The translations under genes and the position numbers were made by a program. The notes below the pieces were generated by a model. The model did not search any database and was not told the DNA's origin. It saw nothing but the letters and a program-made list of their open reading frames with translations. Positions 24,410-32,634 of a stretch of DNA of 37,513 bases are shown piece by piece (within the stretch, counting starts at the first letter, position 1; each line of letters starts with the position of its first letter). The stretch comes from an uncultured Treponema sp. Its GTDB lineage: Bacteria > Spirochaetota > Spirochaetia > Treponematales > Treponemataceae. The DNA is taken from contig CAMKDH010000002.1 in NCBI GenBank assembly GCA_946411215.1, positions 1-37,513 of the forward strand, in the 5' to 3' direction.

Positions 24410-25894
24410 ATGAAAACTGTTGCTGGAATTGACCTTGGTACACAGAGTATGAAGGTTGTAATTTATGATTACGAAAAAAAGGAAATCATCGAAAAGGCTA
24501 GCTGCCCGATGGATTTGATTTCGGAAGCCGATGGTACACGCGAACAGAAGACTGAATGGTTTGATGAAGGTCTTAAAGTTTGTTTTGGAAAATTGAGCGC
24601 TGCCAATAAGGCAACAATTGAGGCTATTGGTGTTTCCGGCCAGCAGCATGGTTTTGTTCCTCTTGGAGCAGACGGGAAGGCTCTTTATAATATCAAGCTT
24701 TGGTGCGACACTTCTACTGCAGAAGAATGTAAAATTATTACAGAAGCTGCTGGTGGAGATGCTGCTGTTGTAGAAGCTCTTGGAAACCTTATGCTTCCTG
24801 GTTTTACTGCTCCAAAGATTTTCTGGCTCAAACGACATAAGCCAGAAGCTTTTGCTGCTCTTAAATATATTATGCTTCCACACGACTATCTAAACTGGAA
24901 GCTTACCGGCGAATATGTTATGGAATATGGTGACAGTTCTGGTACTGCACTTTTTGATTCTAAGAATCGCTGCTGGTCTAAAAAAATCTGCGATATTATT
25001 GACGCAGGCTTGATGGAAAAACTTCCTAAGCTGATTGCTCCGGAAGCTCCTGCCGGAAAGGTGTCGGCTGAGGCTGCCGCTGCTTATGGTATTCCAGAAG
25101 GCATTCCAGTTTCTGCAGGTGGTGGAGACAACATGATGGGTGCTGTTGGAACAGGTACTGTTGCCGACGGATTCCTTACAATGTCTATGGGAACTAGTGG
25201 TACTCTTTACGGCTACTCTGATAAACCAATTGCTGACCCTGCTAACGGTTTGAGTGGCTTCTGTTCTTCTACTGGCGGATGGCTTCCACTTCTTTGTACA
25301 ATGAACTGTACTGTTGCTACAGAATTTGTTCGCGGTCTTTTTGACCTTGATGTTAAAGCTTTGGACGGAGAAGCTGCTAAAGCTCCTTGTGGTTCTGAAG
25401 GCGTTCTTGTTATTCCGTTCTTCAATGGTGAACGTACTCCAAACCTTCCAAATGGACGCGCAAGCATTACAGGAATGACAAGTGCTAATACAAATCGTGC
25501 TAACATTGCACGTGCTTCTTTGGAAAGTGCTGTATTTGCAATGCGTGGTGGCCTTGATGCATTCCGCAAGCTTGGATTCCAGCCTCGCGAAATTCGTTTG
25601 ATTGGTGGTGGTTCAAAGAGTCCTCTGTGGCGTCAGATTGCTGCAGATATCATGAACCTGCCAATTCGTGTTCCAGCACTTGATGAAGCCGCTGCTCTTG
25701 GTGGTGCAGTTCAGGCTTTGTGGTGCTTGAAGAATCAGACAGGCAAGTGCGACATTGCTCAGCTTTGTGCCGAACACATCACACTCGATACATCAAAGAG
25801 TGCCGACCCAATTCCAGAGAATGTTGCTGCTTACGACAAGGCCTACGCGGAATATACAAAAGTCGTTGAGACTTTAAGTCCGTTGTATCAGTAA
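24410..25894 (+). CDS. xylB: Xylulokinase
   Basis: 494-residue FGGY-family sugar kinase that phosphorylates D-xylulose to xylulose 5-phosphate, feeding pentoses into the pentose phosphate pathway. The N-terminal ATPase fold starts VAGIDLGTQSMKVVIYD. SGQQHGFVPL follows, and the catalytic Asp lies in GGGDNMMGAVGTG. SMGTSGTLYG and the C-terminal LIGGGSKSPLWRQI are typical of XylB. Length matches the family. The ribosome site CAGGAGG lies just before ATG 24410. No xylose isomerase or xylose transporter is in the window. Together with the GH10 enzyme it suggests xylan breakdown followed by xylose catabolism. A strong terminator follows. Confidence 0.94.
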   Translation: MKTVAGIDLGTQSMKVVIYDYEKKEIIEKASCPMDLISEADGTREQKTEWFDEGLKVCFGKLSAANKATIEAIGVSGQQHGFVPLGADGKALYNIKLWCDTSTAEECKIITEAAGGDAAVVEALGNLMLPGFTAPKIFWLKRHKPEAFAALKYIMLPHDYLNWKLTGEYVMEYGDSSGTALFDSKNRCWSKKICDIIDAGLMEKLPKLIAPEAPAGKVSAEAAAAYGIPEGIPVSAGGGDNMMGAVGTGTVADGFLTMSMGTSGTLYGYSDKPIADPANGLSGFCSSTGGWLPLLCTMNCTVATEFVRGLFDLDVKALDGEAAKAPCGSEGVLVIPFFNGERTPNLPNGRASITGMTSANTNRANIARASLESAVFAMRGGLDAFRKLGFQPREIRLIGGGSKSPLWRQIAADIMNLPIRVPALDEAAALGGAVQALWCLKNQTGKCDIAQLCAEHITLDTSKSADPIPENVAAYDKAYAEYTKVVETLSPLYQ

Positions 25895-25901
25895 TAAAGC
25901 A

Positions 25902-25934
25902 GGGGTGCACTAAAAAATGTGCACCCTTTTTTTT
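25902..25934 (+). terminator. Intrinsic terminator after xylB
   Basis: GGGTGCAC and GTGCACCC form an 8-bp GC-rich stem with a short A-rich loop, followed by eight T at 25927-25934. The ribosome site of the next gene (GAGGAA) begins directly after the T-run, so that gene would depend on readthrough or an unseen promoter. Confidence 0.92.
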
Positions 25935-25945
25935 GAGGAAATAAA

Positions 25946-26620
25946 ATGAGAATTGTACTTATCCGTCACGGAGATCCTAATTACGAAAAAGATTGTCTTA
26001 CAGAGCTTGGACACAAACAGGTAAAGGTTGCAGCTCAGCGGCTTTTGAAAGAAGGCATTGAAGAAATTTATAGTTCGCCACTTGGAAGGGCAAGACAGAC
26101 CGCACAGGCTTTTTCGGATGCATCAGGAATTAAAGAAATTAAGATTCTTGATTTTATACAGGAAATCCGTTTTGGGCGTGAAGGAGAATTGTACAATAAT
26201 AAATGGAATCCGTGGCTTGGTGTAAATACGCTTGTGCGTGAAGGAAAAGATCTTCAATCTGATGACTGGCGAGAGTATCCTGTTTTTAAAGATAATTTTG
26301 CAACAATCGATGCAGATAAAATTGCAGAAGAATCGGACAAGTGGCTTGAAGAATTAGGCTATAAACGCGAAGGTCAGTATTACCGAAATATGGGCAAGGA
26401 CGACAAAGAAAAAACAATTGCGATTTTCTGTCACGGTGGTTCAAGTGCTGCTTTTTTGGCAAGAGTTTTGAATCAGACTTTTGCATATATGTGCGGGGTG
26501 CTTTTGAGATTTCCTCATACAACAATTACTGTTTTGCATTTTGACAATACACCTGGCGCGCTCACACTTCCTGTAATTGAGCTTTTAAATGACGACAGGC
26601 ATTTGAAGGATGTAAAATAA
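25946..26620 (+). CDS. Histidine phosphatase superfamily protein
   Basis: 224-residue cytoplasmic phosphatase of the phosphoglycerate-mutase-like fold. The N-terminal catalytic motif LIRHGDPNY carries the phosphate-accepting His. SSPLGRARQTA carries the second Arg, and the late FCHGGSSAAFL holds the second active-site His. The middle region (about 70-140) contains an insert around NKWNPWLGVNTL that differs from small-molecule mutases. The substrate is not evident. ATG 25946 is served by GAGGAA directly after the xylB terminator. The convergent ohrR gene ends 1 nt after this stop. Confidence 0.9.
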   Translation: MRIVLIRHGDPNYEKDCLTELGHKQVKVAAQRLLKEGIEEIYSSPLGRARQTAQAFSDASGIKEIKILDFIQEIRFGREGELYNNKWNPWLGVNTLVREGKDLQSDDWREYPVFKDNFATIDADKIAEESDKWLEELGYKREGQYYRNMGKDDKEKTIAIFCHGGSSAAFLARVLNQTFAYMCGVLLRFPHTTITVLHFDNTPGALTLPVIELLNDDRHLKDVK

Positions 26621-26621
26621 A

Positions 26622-27062
26622 TTAACCTAAAAGTTTATAAAGCAGCTGATAAAGTTTTTTTGCTTCGGCTTGTGTGAGGGTAGAGCCGAAGGCTTCATTA
26701 TTAGCGGCAAGTTCCAGCGGGATATTCTTGCACTTTTCTTTGAGTTCGTTTCCTTTTTTAGTGATAGTTATATTTGTTATGCGTTCATCTTTTTTAGAAC
26801 GCTGTCTTGTTACATAACCATCCTTTTCAAGATGTTTAAGAAGAGGGGTGAGAGTGCCGGCATCTAGATGAAGAATGTTTCCAAGCTGTCCGGCAGTTAC
26901 TGATTCTTTTTCCCAAAGAACCATGAAAACAATATATTGAGTGTAAGTAAGTCCTAAGGGTTTTAGATAAGGTGTGTACTGGGCAACAATTTTACGGGCA
27001 CAAGCGTAAAGAGGAAAACAAAGTTGATTCTGTAATAAAAGCTGTTCGTATTGCTGACTCAT
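26622..27062 (-). CDS. ohrR: OhrR-type peroxide-sensing MarR-family repressor
   Basis: 146-residue winged-helix repressor. The N-terminus NQLCFPLYACARK matches the OhrR signature, with the peroxide-sensing Cys at 15. Further Cys residues at 21 and 111 could form the disulfide used by two-Cys OhrR proteins. LDAGTLTPLLKHLEKDGYV is the recognition helix region and RSKKDERITNITIT is the wing. In this family, organic peroxide oxidises the Cys and releases the repressor from DNA. It is the second gene after gpx (33-nt gap), and a perfect palindrome overlaps the shared promoter, so autoregulation and control of gpx are the natural reading. The start ATG 27062 has only a weak GGT-type ribosome site. 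Confidence 0.9.
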   Translation of the reverse strand: MSQQYEQLLLQNQLCFPLYACARKIVAQYTPYLKPLGLTYTQYIVFMVLWEKESVTAGQLGNILHLDAGTLTPLLKHLEKDGYVTRQRSKKDERITNITITKKGNELKEKCKNIPLELAANNEAFGSTLTQAEAKKLYQLLYKLLG

Positions 27063-27095
27063 TCTGGTACCACCTTATCTGATATAATATGCAAA

Positions 27096-27638
27096 CTACA
27101 AAAGACTTGCAACACAAGAGGCAACATCTGCCATTTTTGCAGTTGGTTCAAAACGTGCAACAACATTTCCCTGGCGATCAATTACGAACTTTGTAAAGTT
27201 CCATTTGATGTCCGGATTCTTTTTATAGTTCTTATCAATACCTTTAAGCATAACGCTCATTGCAAGAGCTGCAGGACCTTTTCCAAAACCTTCAAAGCCT
27301 TTCTGATCTTTAAGGAAGCGGAACAAAGGAAGTTCATTTTCGCCATTTACATCTGATTTTTTCATTTGAGGAAATTTAGTGTTGTACTTGAGTGTACAGA
27401 ATTCGTGAATCTGATCATCAGTGCCAGGAGTCTGTCCCGCAAACTGATTACAAGGAACATCAACAACCTCAAAGCCCTGGTCGTGATATTTTTCGTACAT
27501 TTCTTCAATGTCTTTGTAGTGAGGAGTAAAGCCACAGCCTGTAGCAGTGTTTACAACAAGAACAACTTTTCCTTCGAAGCTCTTCATAGAAACTTCTTCA
27601 CCTTTTGGTGTCTGAACTGAATAATCATAAAATCCCAT
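27096..27638 (-). CDS. gpx: Glutathione peroxidase-family thiol peroxidase
   Basis: 180-residue cytoplasmic peroxidase. Catalytic Cys35 lies in NTATGCGFTPHY, replacing the selenocysteine of animal enzymes. PCNQFAGQTPG holds the conserved Gln, and KWNFTKFVIDRQG holds the Trp/Asn of the active-site tetrad. Bacterial members usually take electrons from thioredoxin rather than glutathione; the reductant here is not shown. The start is ATG 27638 with GGAGGA 7 nt upstream. The longer frame to 27701 runs through the promoter and operator and is not translated. It is the first gene of a pair with ohrR, which fits a peroxide-inducible defence unit. Confidence 0.93.
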   Translation of the reverse strand: MGFYDYSVQTPKGEEVSMKSFEGKVVLVVNTATGCGFTPHYKDIEEMYEKYHDQGFEVVDVPCNQFAGQTPGTDDQIHEFCTLKYNTKFPQMKKSDVNGENELPLFRFLKDQKGFEGFGKGPAALAMSVMLKGIDKNYKKNPDIKWNFTKFVIDRQGNVVARFEPTAKMADVASCVASLL

Positions 27639-27660
27639 ATCTGGTTCCTCCGTTTGTTTA

Positions 27661-27701
27661 TATTTAATCAAATTATATTTGATTAAATATATTATTGTCA
27701 A
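27661..27701 (-). promoter_or_regulatory. gpx-ohrR promoter with overlapping palindromic operator
   Basis: On the minus strand a perfect TTGACA (27701-27696), an 18-bp spacer and a perfect TATAAT (27677-27672) form a consensus sigma-70 promoter. TATTTAATCAAA (27661-27672) and TTTGATTAAATA (27678-27689) form a perfect 12-bp inverted repeat with a 5-bp centre, placed over the -10 box. A repressor bound there would block polymerase. OhrR, encoded in the same operon, is the likely ligand. Confidence 0.85.
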
Positions 27702-27726
27702 GCGGAGGAATTATAAATTCTTGTTT

Positions 27727-29079
27727 TTAAAACTTAAACGAAGCATTTATTGCTATGGTGCTTAAATCTTTGTAGGCTCCGTATTGGCCGTCGCGGTCGG
27801 GGCCGGGGAGGAAGATGTAAGCGGTTGTACCTAGCGAAATCTGGTCCGACAGGCTGTACTTTATTGATGGCGAAAGCATGCTGTCAAAGTCATTCAAACC
27901 GATAACGCCTGCAAAGCTTAATTCCAAAGTTTCGTTAACAAGTGATTTTGAAATGCTCAAGGTTGCGCCATGCTGGTAGGCATCTGTGCGTTCCAAAGAG
28001 TCCAAGTCACCGAATACATAATCGCAGTAGTATTGTGCAGTGAGTGTCCAGCCGCTAGGCATCCAGTCTAAACCGGCGAGGGCAGAAAGCTGATTTCTTT
28101 TGACATCCTGTGGGTCCTGAGTTTGTCGAAGGACTTCATTAAGAATCTCTTCTGCTGATTTTTGGAAATATCGCTGTGGGAAGAAAGCTGTTTCCAGGCG
28201 AAGGACTGTTGGACCAATTGGCAGCGCTGCATCAGCTCCCACCATGGCCATGCGTTTGTATTCACCGTCTACAGTTATACCATTTGGAAGCGCAGTTGCA
28301 GGATTTGATGGATCCATAGGTGCGCCAAATGTTATTCCGTAATTAAGGAGAGGAATATCATCCCAGCCGTAGAAACCGTAAAGTGATAAATCGAGGGCAG
28401 AAAAATATCCTGAAAGTTTTAGACCGTATTCACCATTCAAGATTGCGAGAGCTGGTTTTTCAAACTCATTGATCGTTACTGGAAGCTGCAAAGTTGTGTT
28501 CATTGCAGGGATAGGAAAGTCCACGGTTGAAGGAACTATGAATTTACGAAGACTGTTTCCTTCATCTAGAGGGAGTGCTGTTGGAGTGAAGAACGGGATC
28601 CACCAGGCATCGGCAGTAAAGGAGTTTCCGTTAAAAGAAAGGCGAATTGTATCTACTGAAAGTTTTCCGTCGTCACTTGTCATTGCGGAAAAACTTGACT
28701 TATCTGACGGGCACAAAATATTTGTGATGTCTATTCCATCAGCCTTGCCCCAGGCTGCTTTCTGGCGGCCAATTCGTAGGCCCCAAAAGGATTCTGTATA
28801 ATCTAACCAAAGTTCTCCGAGTGAAAAATTAAGATTGTTTTTAAGAGCGTCGTAAGAAACTGTGCCTTCTGCAAGAGCAGAGCTGTTTCCATACCAGGCG
28901 TCTACCTTGCCGGTAAAGTTAGTGTTACCTAACGAAAAATCTCCAGAGGTATCGTCATTTGTCCAGGGAGCAAAAATTCCCCAGGAAGTTGAGATGTCTC
29001 CGGAAAATTCTACGCCGTCGGCAAACAGGAATGGGGTAATTACAAATAATATTAGTGTTATGAAAAATATTTTTCTCAT
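27727..29079 (-). CDS. Outer-membrane beta-barrel protein of an RND/LolA-like export cassette
   Basis: 450 residues with a signal peptide (MRKIFFITLILFVITPFLFA), then alternating strands rich in aromatic and polar residues, ending in the C-terminal Phe (INASFKF) typical of beta-barrels. It resembles the DUF1302-type proteins that accompany RND lipid-type exporters; this is by context and character, not by alignment. The start is ATG 29079 with GAGAGA upstream. A longer frame to 29175 would translate the palindromic repeat (MDCHVATLLAMT) and is rejected. Residues about 316-323 (VLRQTQDP) come from a short repeat inserted in frame. It is the last gene of a three-gene unit behind tetR control. 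Confidence 0.75.
   Translation of the reverse strand: MRKIFFITLILFVITPFLFADGVEFSGDISTSWGIFAPWTNDDTSGDFSLGNTNFTGKVDAWYGNSSALAEGTVSYDALKNNLNFSLGELWLDYTESFWGLRIGRQKAAWGKADGIDITNILCPSDKSSFSAMTSDDGKLSVDTIRLSFNGNSFTADAWWIPFFTPTALPLDEGNSLRKFIVPSTVDFPIPAMNTTLQLPVTINEFEKPALAILNGEYGLKLSGYFSALDLSLYGFYGWDDIPLLNYGITFGAPMDPSNPATALPNGITVDGEYKRMAMVGADAALPIGPTVLRLETAFFPQRYFQKSAEEILNEVLRQTQDPQDVKRNQLSALAGLDWMPSGWTLTAQYYCDYVFGDLDSLERTDAYQHGATLSISKSLVNETLELSFAGVIGLNDFDSMLSPSIKYSLSDQISLGTTAYIFLPGPDRDGQYGAYKDLSTIAINASFKF
28112..28134. repeat. Short dispersed repeat inside the beta-barrel gene
   Basis: Minus-strand GTCCTTCGACAAACTCAGGA followed by CCC matches the intergenic repeat at 5221-5242. It keeps the reading frame and encodes about eight residues, VLRQTQDP, probably in a surface or periplasmic loop. 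Confidence 0.6.
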
Positions 29080-29097
29080 ATATATCTCTCTTTGTAT

Positions 29098-29175
29098 GTG
29101 GATTGCCACGTCCTTCGGACTCGCAATGACAGCGCATTCCGTCATTGCGAGGAGCGTAGCGACGTGGCAATCCAC
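29098..29175. repeat. Palindromic repeat copy B (GTCATT ends inward)
   Basis: GTGGATTGCCACGTC...CGCAATGAC, a 10-nt centre, then GTCATTGCG...GACGTGGCAATCCAC. The arrangement is the reverse of copy A: the GGATTG ends are outside. It lies 15 nt downstream of the LolA-like gene stop and before the barrel gene start. Confidence 0.9.
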
Positions 29176-29190
29176 GTATTTGATGGCCTG

Positions 29191-29970
29191 TTACTTAACT
29201 CTTCCCTTTTCCAAGGCAGCTACTGTAAACAATGAATCGTCAATGTCTTCGTCGTCATAAACGATGTTCTTTGATTCAATAAGAGACCAGGTTCCTGACT
29301 GCACATTTTCCATTTTCATAACCTGAGCAGTTGTAAAGCCTTTGATTGTTGTAAAGTTTGTACAGGTCAATACACGGTGAAGCTGATCCTGGCGGTCAAA
29401 GAATTCACACTTACGCATAATGTAATCAGCCTTACCAATGTATGTGATGTAACGAGGATCTTTTTCTGTGTGAGCCTTGCTTATACATTCAACCTTATAG
29501 CAGGCAACACCGTCGATGTTATCTTCGCCTAACAAATTGTAATCGTATTTGTTGATGCTACGATCGCCCATATCCTGATAAGTGAAATCTGTGCCCATAA
29601 AGCTTCCTTCACTTTCGGAACCACTTGAAGCAATACGACGTGTCTTTTTCATAGCAGGAAGATAAAGCCAATTGTCAGAATCCTTGTCGTCATCGTCGTA
29701 ATCAAACATAAGATAACCAGTTCCTGCAACATCCTTTGGGGTTGTAAATACGATTACGCTTTTTTCAACGTCACCGTAATCCTTGCTCATCATAATTACT
29801 TCGCGGAGTCGGTCCGAACCTTTCTTTGAATGAATTGTGAGTGTAGCTGTTGAAGAAGAAGTTTTAGGTTCAGCAACTTCATCTGCCTTTTTCATAATGT
29901 CGTAGCCACTTTCTGCAAAAAGTGCGGCTCCCAAAAATAATGCTGTAATTGATAAAAGAATCTTTTTCAT
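29191..29970 (-). CDS. LolA-like outer-membrane lipoprotein-sorting family protein
   Basis: 259-residue periplasmic protein with a signal peptide (MKKILLSITALFLGAALFA, cleavage after LFAES or nearby). The body fits the LolA/LolB-like fold in the version annotated as outer membrane lipoprotein-sorting protein: repeated strands (SSTATLTIHSKKG, DKDSDNWLYLPAMKKTRRI, FMGTDFTYQDMGD, GVACYKVECIS, YIGKADYIMRKCEFFD). The hydrophobic half-barrel would carry a lipid or lipid-linked substrate across the periplasm. It lies between the RND pump and the barrel gene, suggesting a relay from inner to outer membrane. The start is ATG 29970 with AAGGAG. The longer frame to 30039 is repeat-derived (MAIHYCRLPRFARND). 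Confidence 0.85.
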   Translation of the reverse strand: MKKILLSITALFLGAALFAESGYDIMKKADEVAEPKTSSSTATLTIHSKKGSDRLREVIMMSKDYGDVEKSVIVFTTPKDVAGTGYLMFDYDDDDKDSDNWLYLPAMKKTRRIASSGSESEGSFMGTDFTYQDMGDRSINKYDYNLLGEDNIDGVACYKVECISKAHTEKDPRYITYIGKADYIMRKCEFFDRQDQLHRVLTCTNFTTIKGFTTAQVMKMENVQSGTWSLIESKNIVYDDEDIDDSLFTVAALEKGRVK

Positions 29971-29994
29971 AGTGTTTCTCCTTGTAGCGTTAGC

Positions 29995-30062
29995 GTCATT
30001 GCGAGCGAAGCGCGGCAATCTACAATAATGGATTGCCACGTCGCTTCGCTCCTCGCAATGAC
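29995..30062. repeat. Palindromic repeat copy C (GTCATT ends outward)
   Basis: GTCATTGCGAGCGAAGCG...GGCAATC faces GATTGCC...CTTCGCTCCTCGCAATGAC. It ends 6 nt from the RND gene stop, in the gap before the LolA-like gene. Confidence 0.92.
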
Positions 30063-30068
30063 GATAGT

Positions 30069-32423
30069 TTATTTATTCTCTTTGCCAAACGGCTTTGTGA
30101 TATAAAGAAGTACCGGCGTCAATGTGTAGTCGGCAACAAGGGCGCTGCCAAGACCTACAATTGAAAGCCAACCGATATTTACCAGGACAGTCATTGTGCT
30201 TGTAAGGAAGATTCCAAACATGGCACAGAGGATAACTGTTGTCATAATCATTGTTTTTCCAATTTCGCGATATGAGTTTAAAACTGCCGATCGGTAGTTT
30301 CCTGTAAGCTCAAAGTGATATTTAATATGGTTTGTAAAGTGGATTGTATCATCAACCGCAATACCAAGAATCATCGGCATAATCATTGCAGTGATCATAT
30401 CAAGGTTTACGCCAGCATAACCCATAATTCCTCCGATGATGGCGATTGGAGCAACATTAGGAATCATTGCAATAAAGCCTGTGCGGAATGAAGTGAATGC
30501 AACAATCAAAAGAATAAGAATTACAATAAGCGATGTGCCGATTGAACGCAGCGAACCTCGTACAAGCTTTCCGTTCATATGAGCATACTGAACAACTTCT
30601 CCAACTACACCTGCATTTGATGCATCCGGAAAAAGCTCTGCACACCATTTTTTTACTTCGGCAAGATCCTGAACAATTTGTTCGCCATCATAACCGCTAA
30701 GTTCAATGTGAAGGTATCCGGCCTTAAAGTCTTCGCTAACATAATTGTAAAGATCGCTTCCTCCGGAAATTTCGTAGAGGAACATTTCCTGACTAACAAG
30801 ATCCTGGTCGTCCGGAATTACATAAAAGTCAGGGGCGTCGCTGTTGAGGGTACGGTTCATTTCTTTGACAACCTTTGTTACAGAAGAAACTCGTGGTTTT
30901 CCGTTAGAAACTTTTGTCGAACCTAAAGTTCCAATGCGCGCTGCAAGTTCATCCATATTCTTAAGAACCTGCGGATTTTTCAAAGCATCCTCTTCCTGAT
31001 ATTCAACAAGAACTTCGTAGCTGTACTGGCTTCCAAGCTGACTGCGGGTAATTTCCATAAGGCGGTGAATATAAGGAGTTCGCTCACCCATCATGTCGGC
31101 ATAGTTCATATTAACTTTGATTTTGAACATGCCCGGAATTACTGCAATAATTACTGCTGCACCAACAACAACTGTAATCCACTTTTTATTGAGAATTGAT
31201 TTTCCCATTGCTTCTACACGAAGATCTGATTTTGTTGAACCTTCTGTGCTTACAAAGTTGGGATCCGGTTCCTGATCTTTTCCAAAGCTGTAAAGACAAG
31301 GAAGAAGGATTATTTCAAAAATGAAAACAGCAAGAACAGCCGCAGCAGTAATTCCTCCAACCCAGCGCATTGGTCTGATGTTTGCAGAAAGGAATGAAAG
31401 CATACCTGCCATTGTAGTGATTACTGTAAAAAACAAAGCCCAACCGGAATCTCGTATACCCATTACAACAGATTCTTTTCGTAATCCTGTTTTTCTAAAG
31501 TACATCTTAAAGCTGTTGATATAGTGAACTGCATAACCTACTGCGAGAGCCATTGAAAGGAGGACGGTTATAAGAATCATTGTGTTGTTTCCCTTTATGT
31601 TCATCCAGGCAGAAGCACCAAGTGTTGTACAAAGAGCGCCAATTGTTGCAATAGATGGAACAACAACTCCACGAAGAGAGCGTATAAAGATGATAAGGAA
31701 AATGAGCATTACTACAAAACCCAAAGCGATTCTGCTTATACACTGACTTACGATAGATTTTTCTTCTTCGTATTCTGTATATGAAAGTCCGGCTGGACGG
31801 ATTTCCCATTTATCTGATTTATATTTTGGATCTGTAAAGATTGCCATTGCTGGTGGAGCAATTTTGTTCATTGCTTCATCAAGACTTTCTGAATACTGTT
31901 CAAGATTTACGATGAGCCAGGTTTCTGTGCTGTCATCACTTACAAGATTGTTTACAAGTGATTCGCGGCTCATGATAAAGGCTTTCTTTTCTGCAAGCTC
32001 GGTTGGGTCTGTTGGAACTCCGTCTTCAAAAGGACTTGTTACTTCAAAACCGTCGTCTGTTCCAATTGGGAGAGAGAGTTCCATAAGAGAAGTGATGCTT
32101 CCTGCATAAGGAACATTGTTCAAAAGCTCGTCTCCAAGCTCGTCTATCATCTGTAAAACTTCCGGATCAAAAACATCGTCGGCTTTGATATGAGCCAGAA
32201 GGCTGTCTGTTGAACCAAAAATACTTTCAAAATGATCCTGATTTACTTTTGTTGTTTCCCAGTCGTCAAACCAGTCTTCTTCTCCGTTATCCAGCTTGAG
32301 TCTTGTAAGTCCAAGGCTACAAACGATTGTTACAATCAAGAGGCCAATGATAAAGCCCCAGCGATGTTTTACTTCAAAACGACCAAATTTTTCGAACCAG
32401 TCGTTGATTTTCTTAACCTGCAT
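30069..32423 (-). CDS. RND/MMPL-family exporter
   Basis: 784-residue inner-membrane transporter of the RND superfamily, MMPL-like branch. Two halves are visible, each with one membrane helix, a large periplasmic loop and then a cluster of about five helices (first cluster about 225-370, second about 620-770). The second cluster has the proton-relay style ILGIAVDDTIHFTNHIKYHFE. This branch moves lipids and hydrophobic compounds. Here the LolA-like and barrel genes downstream suggest transport to the outer membrane, which is inferred. The start is ATG 32423 with AGGAGA. The 18 codons upstream in the longest frame are repeat-derived. It is the first gene of the operon, transcribed from a promoter overlapped by palindromes facing tetR. 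Confidence 0.92.
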   Translation of the reverse strand: MQVKKINDWFEKFGRFEVKHRWGFIIGLLIVTIVCSLGLTRLKLDNGEEDWFDDWETTKVNQDHFESIFGSTDSLLAHIKADDVFDPEVLQMIDELGDELLNNVPYAGSITSLMELSLPIGTDDGFEVTSPFEDGVPTDPTELAEKKAFIMSRESLVNNLVSDDSTETWLIVNLEQYSESLDEAMNKIAPPAMAIFTDPKYKSDKWEIRPAGLSYTEYEEEKSIVSQCISRIALGFVVMLIFLIIFIRSLRGVVVPSIATIGALCTTLGASAWMNIKGNNTMILITVLLSMALAVGYAVHYINSFKMYFRKTGLRKESVVMGIRDSGWALFFTVITTMAGMLSFLSANIRPMRWVGGITAAAVLAVFIFEIILLPCLYSFGKDQEPDPNFVSTEGSTKSDLRVEAMGKSILNKKWITVVVGAAVIIAVIPGMFKIKVNMNYADMMGERTPYIHRLMEITRSQLGSQYSYEVLVEYQEEDALKNPQVLKNMDELAARIGTLGSTKVSNGKPRVSSVTKVVKEMNRTLNSDAPDFYVIPDDQDLVSQEMFLYEISGGSDLYNYVSEDFKAGYLHIELSGYDGEQIVQDLAEVKKWCAELFPDASNAGVVGEVVQYAHMNGKLVRGSLRSIGTSLIVILILLIVAFTSFRTGFIAMIPNVAPIAIIGGIMGYAGVNLDMITAMIMPMILGIAVDDTIHFTNHIKYHFELTGNYRSAVLNSYREIGKTMIMTTVILCAMFGIFLTSTMTVLVNIGWLSIVGLGSALVADYTLTPVLLYITKPFGKENK

Positions 32424-32442
32424 GTTGTCTCCTGTATGTCTC

Positions 32443-32504
32443 GTCATCACGAGCGCAGCGAAGTGATCCACTAGCATGGATTGCTTCGCTGCGCTCGCAA
32501 TGAC
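32443..32504. repeat. Palindromic repeat copy D (in the RND leader)
   Basis: GTCATCACGAGCGCAGCGAA...TGATCCA faces TGGATTGCTTCGCTGCG...CTCGCAATGAC. It differs from the other copies in having GTCATCAC in one arm. It lies between the predicted RND transcript start (about 32553) and ATG 32423, so it is part of the 5' untranslated leader. Confidence 0.85.
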
Positions 32505-32536
32505 GATGCTGTGTGTTAGTATGCACTAACGTTTTT

Positions 32537-32634
32537 GATAACACTGTTATCGTTAACAGATAATAATGATAACGGTGTTATCTTGTCAATAGAATTTTGA
32601 AGAATTTGACAAATTTTGATAACAATGTTATCTT
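32537..32634. promoter_or_regulatory. Divergent promoters with three copies of a 15-bp operator
   Basis: GATAACACTGTTATC (32537-32551), GATAACGGTGTTATC (32568-32582) and GATAACAATGTTATC (32618-32632) are near-identical palindromes. The RND promoter (-) is TTGACA 32589-32584, 18 bp, TATTAT 32565-32560; the second site fills its spacer and the first covers its start. The tetR promoter (+) is TTGACA 32606-32611, 17 bp, TATCTT 32629-32634; the third site lies in its spacer and overlaps its -10. This is a textbook layout for TetR autorepression and control of a divergent pump. Confidence 0.9.

Noticed and set aside
27639-27701. N-terminal extension of the peroxidase (MTIIYLIKYNLIKYK)
   Set aside because: It translates the promoter and operator palindrome. 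ATG 27638 has a proper GGAGGA site and gives the family's normal N-terminus.
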